Part shown: in pieces, positions 9,134 through 18,651 of the stretch
How the letters are laid out: the number at the start of each line of letters is the position of its first letter
Position numbering within the stretch: position 1 is the stretch's first letter
NCBI RefSeq assembly: GCF_900114005.1
Contig: NZ_FORM01000008.1
Span: 1 to 64,000, forward strand
Source: Olleya namhaensis
Lineage (GTDB): Bacteria > Bacteroidota > Bacteroidia > Flavobacteriales > Flavobacteriaceae
Reading direction: 5' to 3'
Length of the DNA stretch: 64,000 nucleotides
Translations under genes and position numbers: made by a program
The notes under the pieces: model-generated
What the model was told of the DNA's origin: nothing
What the model saw: the letters and a program-made list of their open reading frames with translations, nothing else
Databases searched by the model: none

Positions 9134-9243
9134 GCCCGCGTTAAGGATTGATGTGGAAATCCTTTTTGTGAGGCACGAGCAAAAAGATTGTAACGGAAAG
9201 CCTGACGCACTTTTGCAACTAAAAGCAAAAGTGGGTAACGCCC
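9134..9243 (+). repeat. Dispersed structured repeat, copy B, with an extra hairpin
   Basis: Shares the block order of copy A (6650-6724) on the opposite strand. Outer ends pair (GCGTTA at 9138-9143 with TAACGC at 9236-9241). The inner hairpin is AAGGATT / AATCCTT where copy A has GGATG / CATCC, a compensated base pair. Between AGCCTG and the 3' end copy B carries a perfect nine-base inverted repeat, CACTTTTGC / GCAAAAGTG (9208-9233), absent from copy A. It starts four bases after the hydrolase stop codon. The rest of the gap up to 9304 shows nothing recognisable. Confidence 0.7.
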
Positions 9244-9304
9244 TAAAAAATCATATGGATTGATTTAAAAAGATTGCTTAACTCTACTCGCAATGACACA
9301 AAAC

Positions 9305-9340
9305 AAAAAAGCCTTTCTAAATTAATAGAAAGGCTTTTTT
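9305..9340 (-). terminator. Intrinsic terminator of secDF
   Basis: Arms AAAAAAGCCTTTCTA / TAGAAAGGCTTTTTT around a six-base loop, symmetrical enough to work in both directions between the convergent hydrolase and secDF genes. Confidence 0.85.
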
Positions 9341-9359
9341 TATACTGTTTAGTTTATGA

Positions 9360-12300
9360 CTACTTCACTACTGTTTCGTCAACTACTACTTCTTTCTTTT
9401 TTAATGCATCTGCTGCATTTCCTTTTTTAACAAAGTCAAACATGATTGGCGTTGCTATAAATAAAGATGAGTATGTACCTACTACTACACCAATAATTAA
9501 GGCAAACATAAATCCTCTAATTGAGTCTCCACCAAAAATAAAGATTGCTAATAATACTACTAAAGTAGTTAAAGATGTATTTAACGTACGACTTAAAGTA
9601 CTACTTAATGAGGTATCAATTACTTTATCAAATGCCCACTCTGTATGCTCGTTAAAAAATTCACGAATTCTATCAAATACTACTACCGTATCATTTAATG
9701 AGTATCCAATTACTGTAAGGATTGCTGCTATAAATGCTTGGTCGATTTCCATTGAGAATGGCATAAACTTGTATGTTAAAGAGAATACTCCTAATACGAT
9801 GATAACATCATGGAATACTGCTGCTACTGCACCAAGTGAGAATTGCCATCTCTTGAAACGGAATAAGATATATAAGAACACTACAACTAAAGATCCTAAG
9901 ACTGCCCAGAAAGACGCTTGCTTAATATCATCTGCAATTGATGGACTTACTTTATATTGATCCATAATACCTACTTGCTTATTAGCTTTAGATAGGTCTT
10001 TAAAATCTTGGAAAGAAACACCTGTTAAATAAGGTTGTAATGCATCAAACATTTTAACTCTTACTTCTTCGTCAACTTCGTTAGCTGTTTCGTTAATTTT
10101 ATATTTAGTAGATATTTTTAAGTTATTCTCGTCACCAACAGTTTTTACTGTAGCACTTCCAAAAACATCTTGAGAAGCTAAAATACCTTCTATTTCTGCT
10201 GCACTTACTGGCTCTGCAAATCTAACCTGCGTTGTACGTCCTCCAACAAAATCAATACCTTGATCTAAACCATTCATGAATAAAGATCCTAAACTTATAA
10301 CTAATGCTACTGCAGAAATCATGTAAGCAACTTTACGTTTTTTAAGAAACTCTATATTAATGTTTCTAAATAAGTTTTTAGTTAAACCTGTTGAGAAGTC
10401 TAATTTTCCACCTTTTTCTGCATACCAGTCTACTAATAATCTAGTAATAAAAATTGCAGTAAATAATGATGTACCAATACCTATTAATAAAGTAGTTGCA
10501 AATCCTTTAATTGGACCCGTACCAAATATAAATAAGATTAATGCTGTTAAACCTGTTGTAATGTTGGCATCTAAAATTGAAGATAATGCATTACTAAATC
10601 CATCTTGGATGGCAGCTTTTTGATCTTTACCTTTGGACAACTCTTCCCTGATACGCTCAAAGATAAGTACGTTTGCATCCACAGACATACCAATTGTTAA
10701 TACAATACCTGCAATACCAGGTAACGTTAATACTGCTCCAATACCTGATAATACACCAAAGATTAATAAGATGTTAAATAACATTGCAATGTCTGCAAAT
10801 AAACCTGCTTTACCGTAGTAAAATGCCATCCATATTAAAACTAATGCTAATGCAATACCAAAAGACATTGTACCACTATCAATAGCTTCTTGACCTAAAG
10901 ATGGTCCTACTACACTACTTTGAATAATCTCTGCAGTTGCCGGTAATTTACCTGCACGTAACACATTTGCTAAATCCGTAGCTTCGCTTAATTTAAAGCT
11001 TCCTGAAATCTCTGTACTTCCTCCTGCTATTGGTCCAGAAGATGATGTTGGTGCAGAGTATACTGTTTTATCTAAAACAACTGCAATTTGACTTTGCGTT
11101 TTAAAAGCATCTCCTGTTAATTGCTCCCAGATTTTTGCTCCTTTACTGTTCATTTGCATACTTACAACAACCTTGTTAGCTTGGTTGTAAGATTGACGTG
11201 CATCTGTAACTACTGCTCCATTTAATGGTGGCTCGTTATCTCTGTTACCTTTTAATACATATAGGTCTACTAATTCGCTATCTTCTACTGGCTTACCAAA
11301 TAAGAATTTAGTGTACCTTAAATCTGCTGGTAGTAACGCTCTAACTTCTGGCATTGCTAAGTAGTTAGCTACTTTTTCTCTATCTGCAATATTAAATTGT
11401 GCTAAAGTTGCACCAAAACCAGGTCCTGCAATTAGGTCTAATAATGGGTTAACTTCATTAATAGTTTCGTCTTGTTCTCCTGTAAGAGCAGCAATTGCTT
11501 TTTCCTCTTCAGTCATTTCTTTTTCTTCTGCGTCTGCAGTAGCGTCCGTCTTAGTAGAAGCGTTTAATTTAGTTTTTAATAAATCGTTTGCAGATAATAA
11601 AAACTGGCTAAATTGCTCTCCTTTTAAACCTTCCCAAAACTCTAACTGTGCTGTTTGAGTAATTAAATCTGTAGCACGTGCCACATCTTTAACACCTGGT
11701 AATTCTAATAATACACGCCCAGAGTTACCTAAACGTTGGATGTTTGGAGACGTTACACCAAACTCATCAATACGCTTACGTAATACTTCAAAAGCAGAAA
11801 CGATTGACTCGTCAACTTTTGTTTCTAAAACTGCTTGCGCATCACTATTAGACATATTTAAGTCAATTTCTCCTACTAAAGATCTGTTAGCAAAGATATC
11901 TGGAGATGCTAATTTTTTATCTCCGTCAATATCTTCAAATGCTGTAAAGAAATCTTCTAAGTAGGTGTTTTGACTATCTTTTTGGATTTCGTCTGCATCG
12001 TCTAATGCTTTTCTGAATGTAGGATCCTTACTATCGTTTGATAATCCTACTAATAAATCTCTAACTGAGATTTGTAATATTGCTTCTAAACCACCTTTAA
12101 GGTCAAGACCTAACTTCATTGAGTTTTGCTTAACGTCCTCATAAGTGTTACCCAAGAAAACGCTTTCTTTTGAAGCTGCTAACGTATCTAAATACTTAGC
12201 CGCATACTCGCTTACTAGGTTGTTACGGTCTGTTGCTGAGGCGTCAATCTTACTTTCGGCCACTTGTGCTGCACTGTTTTCAATCGCATTATTTTTAAAT

Positions 12301-12374
12301 GTGAAAGACAGTTGGTAAATACTTACCAACCCAAACAATACTGCAAATAATTTTACTAATCCTTTATTTTGCAT
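9360..12374 (-). CDS. secDF: Fused protein translocase subunit SecDF
   Basis: 1004 residues, the fused form usual in Bacteroidota. It uses the proton gradient to pull proteins through SecYEG from the periplasmic side. The SecD half has an N-terminal membrane segment, a large periplasmic P1 region (ILQISVRDLL, FEVLRKRIDEFGV) and the six-helix RND-like core with DANVLIFERIREEL near 575. The SecF half starts near 668 (INIEFLKKRKVAY) and has NDTVVVFDRIREFF near 900. An Ala/Lys/Glu-rich low-complexity insert lies in P1 at about 270-300. A promoter of Bacteroidota type lies just upstream; a small membrane-anchored hypothetical follows upstream on the same strand. Confidence 0.97.
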   Translation of the reverse strand: MQNKGLVKLFAVLFGLVSIYQLSFTFKNNAIENSAAQVAESKIDASATDRNNLVSEYAAKYLDTLAASKESVFLGNTYEDVKQNSMKLGLDLKGGLEAILQISVRDLLVGLSNDSKDPTFRKALDDADEIQKDSQNTYLEDFFTAFEDIDGDKKLASPDIFANRSLVGEIDLNMSNSDAQAVLETKVDESIVSAFEVLRKRIDEFGVTSPNIQRLGNSGRVLLELPGVKDVARATDLITQTAQLEFWEGLKGEQFSQFLLSANDLLKTKLNASTKTDATADAEEKEMTEEEKAIAALTGEQDETINEVNPLLDLIAGPGFGATLAQFNIADREKVANYLAMPEVRALLPADLRYTKFLFGKPVEDSELVDLYVLKGNRDNEPPLNGAVVTDARQSYNQANKVVVSMQMNSKGAKIWEQLTGDAFKTQSQIAVVLDKTVYSAPTSSSGPIAGGSTEISGSFKLSEATDLANVLRAGKLPATAEIIQSSVVGPSLGQEAIDSGTMSFGIALALVLIWMAFYYGKAGLFADIAMLFNILLIFGVLSGIGAVLTLPGIAGIVLTIGMSVDANVLIFERIREELSKGKDQKAAIQDGFSNALSSILDANITTGLTALILFIFGTGPIKGFATTLLIGIGTSLFTAIFITRLLVDWYAEKGGKLDFSTGLTKNLFRNINIEFLKKRKVAYMISAVALVISLGSLFMNGLDQGIDFVGGRTTQVRFAEPVSAAEIEGILASQDVFGSATVKTVGDENNLKISTKYKINETANEVDEEVRVKMFDALQPYLTGVSFQDFKDLSKANKQVGIMDQYKVSPSIADDIKQASFWAVLGSLVVVFLYILFRFKRWQFSLGAVAAVFHDVIIVLGVFSLTYKFMPFSMEIDQAFIAAILTVIGYSLNDTVVVFDRIREFFNEHTEWAFDKVIDTSLSSTLSRTLNTSLTTLVVLLAIFIFGGDSIRGFMFALIIGVVVGTYSSLFIATPIMFDFVKKGNAADALKKKEVVVDETVVK

Positions 12375-12408
12375 GGTTTTGTTTATTTAGTCAATTTTTT
12401 TGATCGCG

Positions 12409-12439
12409 CAAATATATGGTATGCACGTAAATTTGACAA
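12409..12439 (-). promoter_or_regulatory. Promoter of secDF
   Basis: On the minus strand TTG, 20 bases, TATATTTG. The -7 element matches TAnnTTTG exactly. The start codon lies about 34 bases further downstream. Confidence 0.65.
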
Positions 12440-12529
12440 TTATTTTTAATGGTTTAAAATGAATTGTTTATGACTCCAATAACGCGATGTTTTGAAGTCT
12501 ATAAGGTAATATGATGTTATTGAAAAATA

Positions 12530-13120
12530 TTAAGCAGTTGGTCCCGCTCTGCCTTCTGGTATATTGAAGGTCCCCTTATCTATACTAATAGAGATATTAG
12601 TATTTACTTTTTCACCAACCACAATAGGTTGATTTAATTGTATAATGTTTTCTGATATGGCAGAAAAAGATACCGTAACCTGAGAGGCTCTAGTATATTC
12701 TTGTTTTGCTTCGACAAAATATTTACCATCAAAACCTGTACCGGACTGGGTTGTAGTTTTAATTTCAAAAACATCAAAGTTGTAATTCTGACTTTGCGGA
12801 TTATCAGACGGTTTATCTTGTCCAACAAGTTTGATTAACTTCTCTTTTAGTAAAATAGCTTTTACACTAGCAACAGTGGCATCACTATAATACGTGATTT
12901 TTAGTGTTCCGTTTTGCTCAATAATTGATGTGTTTTTTACACCAATACTTTTAAGTTGGCGTTTTACAACAGCAATAGTAGTTTCTGTTTGAGAAACAGT
13001 GGTTTGGTTATCAGTAAATTGAAATACAATTTGCTGATTAGGCACAGTCATTTCTTGTTGACAAACAACAAAAAATGCAAGTGCAGTGATTACAATACCA
13101 AAGTACCATTTAGACTTCAT
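12530..13120 (-). CDS. Membrane-anchored hypothetical protein upstream of secDF
   Basis: 196 residues from ATG at 13120. A single N-terminal hydrophobic segment (FGIVITALAFFVVC) anchors or exports it; the Cys20 context FVVC is a poor lipobox. The body has TTIAVVKRQLKSIGV followed by a short beta segment. This resembles the helix that begins the SecD periplasmic P1 head (ILRKRIDEFGV in the neighbouring SecDF), so a distant relation to that domain is possible; it is only a by-eye similarity. The C-terminus is beta-rich and ends NIPEGRAGPTA. I know no function. It lies upstream of secDF on the same strand, with the secDF promoter in between. Confidence 0.7.
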   Translation of the reverse strand: MKSKWYFGIVITALAFFVVCQQEMTVPNQQIVFQFTDNQTTVSQTETTIAVVKRQLKSIGVKNTSIIEQNGTLKITYYSDATVASVKAILLKEKLIKLVGQDKPSDNPQSQNYNFDVFEIKTTTQSGTGFDGKYFVEAKQEYTRASQVTVSFSAISENIIQLNQPIVVGEKVNTNISISIDKGTFNIPEGRAGPTA

Positions 13121-13124
13121 GCCT

Positions 13125-13132
13125 CAAATATA
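13125..13132 (-). promoter_or_regulatory. Possible -7 element abutting the start codon at 13120
   Basis: TATATTTG on the minus strand matches TAnnTTTG. Only four bases separate it from the ATG, so a transcript from it would have almost no leader. No -33 TTG is seen at the right distance. Confidence 0.35.
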
Positions 13133-13186
13133 GAAAATAAGGTGATATTACTATAGTTTTTAAGCAATTAAATAAAGTTATAACGC

Positions 13187-13220
13187 AAAAAAAGAGCAGC
13201 TATTACGCTGCTCTTTTTTT
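13187..13220 (-). terminator. Intrinsic terminator of the DUF4412 gene
   Basis: Perfect arms AAAAAAAGAGCAGC / GCTGCTCTTTTTTT around a six-base loop, 23 bases beyond the stop codon at 13243. Confidence 0.88.
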
Positions 13221-13242
13221 GTATTTGTTTTAAAAGGAGCTA

Positions 13243-13893
13243 TTACATTCCTTCCATTTTCTCATATCCTTCTGGAGGTGTCATATCAAACTTATCATCT
13301 GATACAGATTCTTTATTAACTCCTGTAACTTCATAAGTCATTTTCATTTGCATTCCTGACTGATTAACATTAATGGTCATTAATAATGGAAACCCTTTAA
13401 AGTCCTCTCCAAACTCAACTGTTTGTTGGTTTGAAGCTTCAATAGCTTCAGTAGTATAAATATCCATAGTCATAGTAACCCCTTGTTGGTCCATAGCTAC
13501 ATTATACTCATTACAAGTGTATCCTAAAATAGTTTTAGTCCCCTCTCCTTTTGTAATAGTAATTCCTGATGTATCAGGATTAGCTTCGATTTCTGTCTCT
13601 GAGTACTTCTTACCCATCATTGGGTTATTAAGTAACGTTAACATCTTTTTAGCTTGTGTATCAATTATTGAAACAGACTCACCAGACATTGGGTTATTAG
13701 TTTCAGATCTTGTTTTATCTCCTTTAAAATATGTTTTAATAGCGATATCTCCAATCATTTCGAATTGAGCCTTCATTTGCTCATTATCACTAGACATAGT
13801 CATTTTAGAATCGATTACACCTTCGGTCAATTTTTCTTGAGCAACCATAGATAAACTAAAAGTCGCTACTAATAAGAATACTAATTTTTTCAT
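13243..13893 (-). CDS. DUF4412 domain secreted protein
   Basis: 216 residues with a signal peptide (MKKLVFLLVATFSLSMVAQ). The mature part matches the DUF4412 pattern: an early Met-rich segment (SKMTMSS), KTYFKGDKTRSET, a Met-rich middle (LLNNPMMGKKYSE), ILGYTCNEYNV and an ending LMTINV-MKMTYEVTGV. The family is periplasmic or surface-exposed with unknown function, perhaps related in fold to LolA/LolB-type lipid carriers; that relation is only recalled. It ends in a strong terminator and forms its own transcription unit between secDF and mdh. Confidence 0.8.
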   Translation of the reverse strand: MKKLVFLLVATFSLSMVAQEKLTEGVIDSKMTMSSDNEQMKAQFEMIGDIAIKTYFKGDKTRSETNNPMSGESVSIIDTQAKKMLTLLNNPMMGKKYSETEIEANPDTSGITITKGEGTKTILGYTCNEYNVAMDQQGVTMTMDIYTTEAIEASNQQTVEFGEDFKGFPLLMTINVNQSGMQMKMTYEVTGVNKESVSDDKFDMTPPEGYEKMEGM

Positions 13894-14138
13894 TTTGTAA
13901 AATTTGTTATGATTAATTACGGTTATGTTGTTTGCCTCATTAATGACAAATACCTTGCCACAACAATTTTACAACAATAAATAGAAAGCTACAATATTAG
14001 CTTTTTATTTAAATACTAATTTCTTAGAACGTAAAAGTAGGATTTATATCTCAAACTTAAAACAGAAAATAAAAAGTAATAGTTCAAATGCATATTATTT
14101 TGCATTTGGATTATTAAATAATACTACTTTAAACAAAA

Positions 14139-14166
14139 AAAAGACTGCCTTTACAGACAGTCTTTT
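14139..14166 (-). terminator. Intrinsic terminator of mdh
   Basis: Arms AAAAGACTG / CAGTCTTTT with a T-rich tail on the minus strand, 26 bases after the mdh stop. The rest of the 298-base gap to the DUF4412 gene shows no gene. Confidence 0.8.
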
Positions 14167-14191
14167 AATTTATATAAATATTAGATACTTA

Positions 14192-15118
14192 TTATAGCTC
14201 TAATAATGCGTTAGTTTTTTTAACACCTTCTGCAGACTCAGCTAATTTTGCTTTTTCAGCATCACTTAAGCTAATCTCTACAATTTTCTCAATTCCTTTT
14301 GCACCTAATACACAAGGTACACCAATTGATAAATCACTTAAACCAAACTCACCACTTAATAAAGCAGAACATGGGAAGATTTTTTTAGTATCACAAGCAA
14401 TTGCTTGAACCATTGCAGATACTGCTGCTCCTGGCGCATACCATGCAGATGTACCTAATAAACCTGTAAGTGTTGCACCACCTACTTTAGTATCTTGTAC
14501 TACTTGCTCCATTCTTTCTTCTGATAAAAACTCAGAAACTTTTACACTATTTCTAGCTGCTTTATTAATTAATGGCACCATTCCTTTATCAGAGTGTCCA
14601 CCAATTACCATTCCGTCAACATCGCTAATAGGTGCTCCTAAAGCTTCTGCTAATCTGTATTTGAAACGTGCAGAGTCTAAAGCTCCACCCATACCAATAA
14701 TTCTTTCTTTTGGTAATCCTGTTGTTTTATGCACTAAATAAGTCATAGTATCCATAGGGTTACTTACAACTATAATAATAGTGTTTGGAGAATTTTTGAT
14801 TAAGTTAGAAGACACTGTTTTTACAATTCCTGCATTAATACCAATTAACTCTTCACGAGTCATTCCTGGTTTTCTTGGAATACCTGAAGTAATCACACAA
14901 ACATCACTTCCTGCTGTTTTAGTATAATCGTTAGTTACTCCTGTAATTTTTGTATCAAAACCGTTTAATGATGCAGTTTGCATTAAATCCATTGCTTTAC
15001 CTTCAGCAAAACCTTCTTTAATATCTAATAAAACTACTTCTGATGCAAAGTCTTTAATTGCAATATATTCTGCACAACTTGCTCCTACTGCTCCTGCTCC
15101 AACTACTGTTACTTTCAT
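14192..15118 (-). CDS. mdh: Malate dehydrogenase
   Basis: 308 residues, LDH-like class of malate dehydrogenase (NAD-dependent oxidation of malate to oxaloacetate in the TCA cycle). The Rossmann motif is GAGAVGASCAEY at the N-terminus with an acidic residue after strand beta2 (LLDI) favouring NAD. The mobile loop IPRKPGMTREEL has the Arg that selects dicarboxylic substrates, followed by NPMDTMTYL and the catalytic His in IGGHSDKGMVPL. citrate synthase (gltA) is also in this window. A TAATTTTG element upstream is a candidate -7 box. Confidence 0.96.
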   Translation of the reverse strand: MKVTVVGAGAVGASCAEYIAIKDFASEVVLLDIKEGFAEGKAMDLMQTASLNGFDTKITGVTNDYTKTAGSDVCVITSGIPRKPGMTREELIGINAGIVKTVSSNLIKNSPNTIIIVVSNPMDTMTYLVHKTTGLPKERIIGMGGALDSARFKYRLAEALGAPISDVDGMVIGGHSDKGMVPLINKAARNSVKVSEFLSEERMEQVVQDTKVGGATLTGLLGTSAWYAPGAAVSAMVQAIACDTKKIFPCSALLSGEFGLSDLSIGVPCVLGAKGIEKIVEISLSDAEKAKLAESAEGVKKTNALLEL

Positions 15119-15165
15119 ATCTTATTTACTATTTAAAATTAATTGTGTATGTTTTTTACTTCTTA

Positions 15166-15173
15166 CAAAATTA
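15166..15173 (-). promoter_or_regulatory. Possible -7 element of mdh
   Basis: TAATTTTG on the minus strand fits TAnnTTTG and lies 47 bases before the ATG. No matching upstream TTG was found at 19-20 bases. Confidence 0.35.
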
Positions 15174-15211
15174 ACATTTTAAAATTACTTTTTATTAAGA
15201 AAATTATAAAT

Positions 15212-16225
15212 CTAGAACATCAAATTTATTCCTAATGATGCTGTGTCAAAATCTGCTAGTGTATAAGAGGCGTTTAAACCAAAAACGCCCAATTTTAAAT
15301 TCGCGCCAAGCGTAGCTGTAACACCACTTGTGTCTGATTTTACAGAGAATGGATCTACAATTTCTTCTGAAAACAAAATACCGTTTGAGACTCTGTAAGT
15401 CCCTAATAAATCTGTTTCTGATGTTGCACTTAAATATCCTATCGCTCCGTAAACATTAAAAACATCGTAATTAGTCCCAGCAATTAATTGAAATAACAAA
15501 CTATTGACATTGGTTTGCACTTGTTGATTCTCGCCATCAACGACATCTGTTTTTGTAAAATCATAATTAGCATCTAAATGTGTGTATGCCACCAAACCCG
15601 AAACTGAAAGCGGAAAACTAGTCCCTTCTGGTAACCAAGCTGTAAATTCTTGCTGAAGACCAACACCGTACAATCCTATTTTAGTATCGTCTGTTTCTAC
15701 TTTTGGAAAATATCTAGCTTTTATTTGTGTGCCCTTAAATACAGAAAAGCTTCCTTGTAAAAAAGCAGTCGGAATTAAATTTACATTAGCAGATCCTACG
15801 CCTGTCGGCAAAGTTAACTCTACCTCTTGATTACCAAAAATAGGATCGCTATAGGTTACAATAACATTTATTTCTGGATCATTATGTCCTAAAGCTGTTG
15901 CTACAGTTTTTGAGGCACTATTATCTGAAAATCTTATGTTTTCGTAATCTGACACATTTAAATCAAATGCTTTGTTTTCGTCCTTTATAAAAGAAGCATT
16001 TCCTATAATTGAGAATTCAAAACCATACTTTTCTGGTGATTTAGCATTATTAAACCATCCAGAACTAATCCCATAAGCCAATCCATCTGTTGCTGGCAAT
16101 ACATATTGTCCGGCAAACTGCTGTGCATCATTAATACCTGCTGCCAATAAATCGTTTAAGTTTTGTTGCGCAAAAGACATCTGAAAAGAAAGCGCTAATA
16201 CTATTAAAATAATTGTTTTTTTCAT
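15212..16225 (-). CDS. Secreted DUF6588-like protein
   Basis: 337 residues with a signal peptide (MKKTIILIVLALSFQMSFAQQ). The N-terminal LNDLLAAGINDAQQFAGQYV and the repeated short amphipathic beta strands through to an aromatic C-terminal ending (SLGINLMF) suggest an outer-membrane barrel or surface protein. I assign it to the DUF6588 group from its opening segment, with limited certainty. Function unknown. It stands alone between mdh and gyrB, with a terminator from gyrB just upstream. Confidence 0.65.
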   Translation of the reverse strand: MKKTIILIVLALSFQMSFAQQNLNDLLAAGINDAQQFAGQYVLPATDGLAYGISSGWFNNAKSPEKYGFEFSIIGNASFIKDENKAFDLNVSDYENIRFSDNSASKTVATALGHNDPEINVIVTYSDPIFGNQEVELTLPTGVGSANVNLIPTAFLQGSFSVFKGTQIKARYFPKVETDDTKIGLYGVGLQQEFTAWLPEGTSFPLSVSGLVAYTHLDANYDFTKTDVVDGENQQVQTNVNSLLFQLIAGTNYDVFNVYGAIGYLSATSETDLLGTYRVSNGILFSEEIVDPFSVKSDTSGVTATLGANLKLGVFGLNASYTLADFDTASLGINLMF

Positions 16226-16346
16226 TGTTATATATTTGTTTCTATAGGTATAAACGTAAAAATATGTGTTTTGGTTTTTCTGAGTAAAATTATTACCATC
16301 AAAAACTAGTATCGTGTTGACTTAAACCGATTCACAAAAGACATAA

Positions 16347-16378
16347 AAAAAGGAAACATTAAAAAATGTTTCCTTTTT
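16347..16378 (-). terminator. Intrinsic terminator of gyrB
   Basis: Perfect 14-base arms AAAAAGGAAACATT / AATGTTTCCTTTTT around a four-base loop, 22 bases past the gyrB stop codon. Confidence 0.9.
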
Positions 16379-16399
16379 AATATAAAAATACTTTACTAA

Positions 16400-18367
<1,968 letters not shown>

Positions 18368-18388
18368 CTATTTCTGTTATTTAGGCAT

Positions 18389-18416
18389 AAAAAAAGATGC
18401 GATTAAGCATCCTTTT
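18389..18416 (-). promoter_or_regulatory. Attenuator-like hairpin in the gyrB leader
   Basis: On the minus strand AAAAGGATGC, six-base loop, GCATC followed by seven T. The stem is about 10 bp including one GU pair. It sits 10 bases downstream of the predicted gyrB -7 box and 39 bases before the ATG. No gene ends just upstream of it; asnB has its own terminator at 18580. It therefore looks like a leader terminator for gyrB rather than a gene-end terminator. Confidence 0.55.
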
Positions 18417-18425
18417 GAATACAAA

Positions 18426-18455
18426 CAAATATACACAATTAAAAACGTTTTTCAA
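18426..18455 (-). promoter_or_regulatory. Promoter of gyrB
   Basis: TTG, 19 bases, TATATTTG on the minus strand: both boxes and the spacing agree with the Bacteroidota consensus. Confidence 0.65.
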
Positions 18456-18579
18456 GTGTATTTAAGCGTAGAGATGAAAAATTATTAACATTTGTTAATT
18501 ATTACAAAACCCTCTTAAAACGTCTAAAAACAGCTTTAAAATTAAAATACAGAATTTAAAATAGTCGTAAAAAAGCTAA

Positions 18580-18611
18580 AAAACACAAAACCCCGCAGAA
18601 GCGAGGTTTTG
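18580..18611 (-). terminator. Intrinsic terminator of asnB
   Basis: CAAAACCTCGC / GCGGGGTTTTG on the minus strand (one mismatch) followed by a T-rich tract, 40 bases after the asnB stop. Confidence 0.8.
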
Positions 18612-18651
18612 AGGCTAATAATCTTTATAATATTCAATCAATTACACAAAA

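Noticed and set aside
9274-9960. 228-codon plus-strand frame
   Set aside because: It lies antisense to the end of secDF and includes the terminator; its composition (Thr/Asn/Ser-rich) is that of a shadow of a membrane-protein gene.
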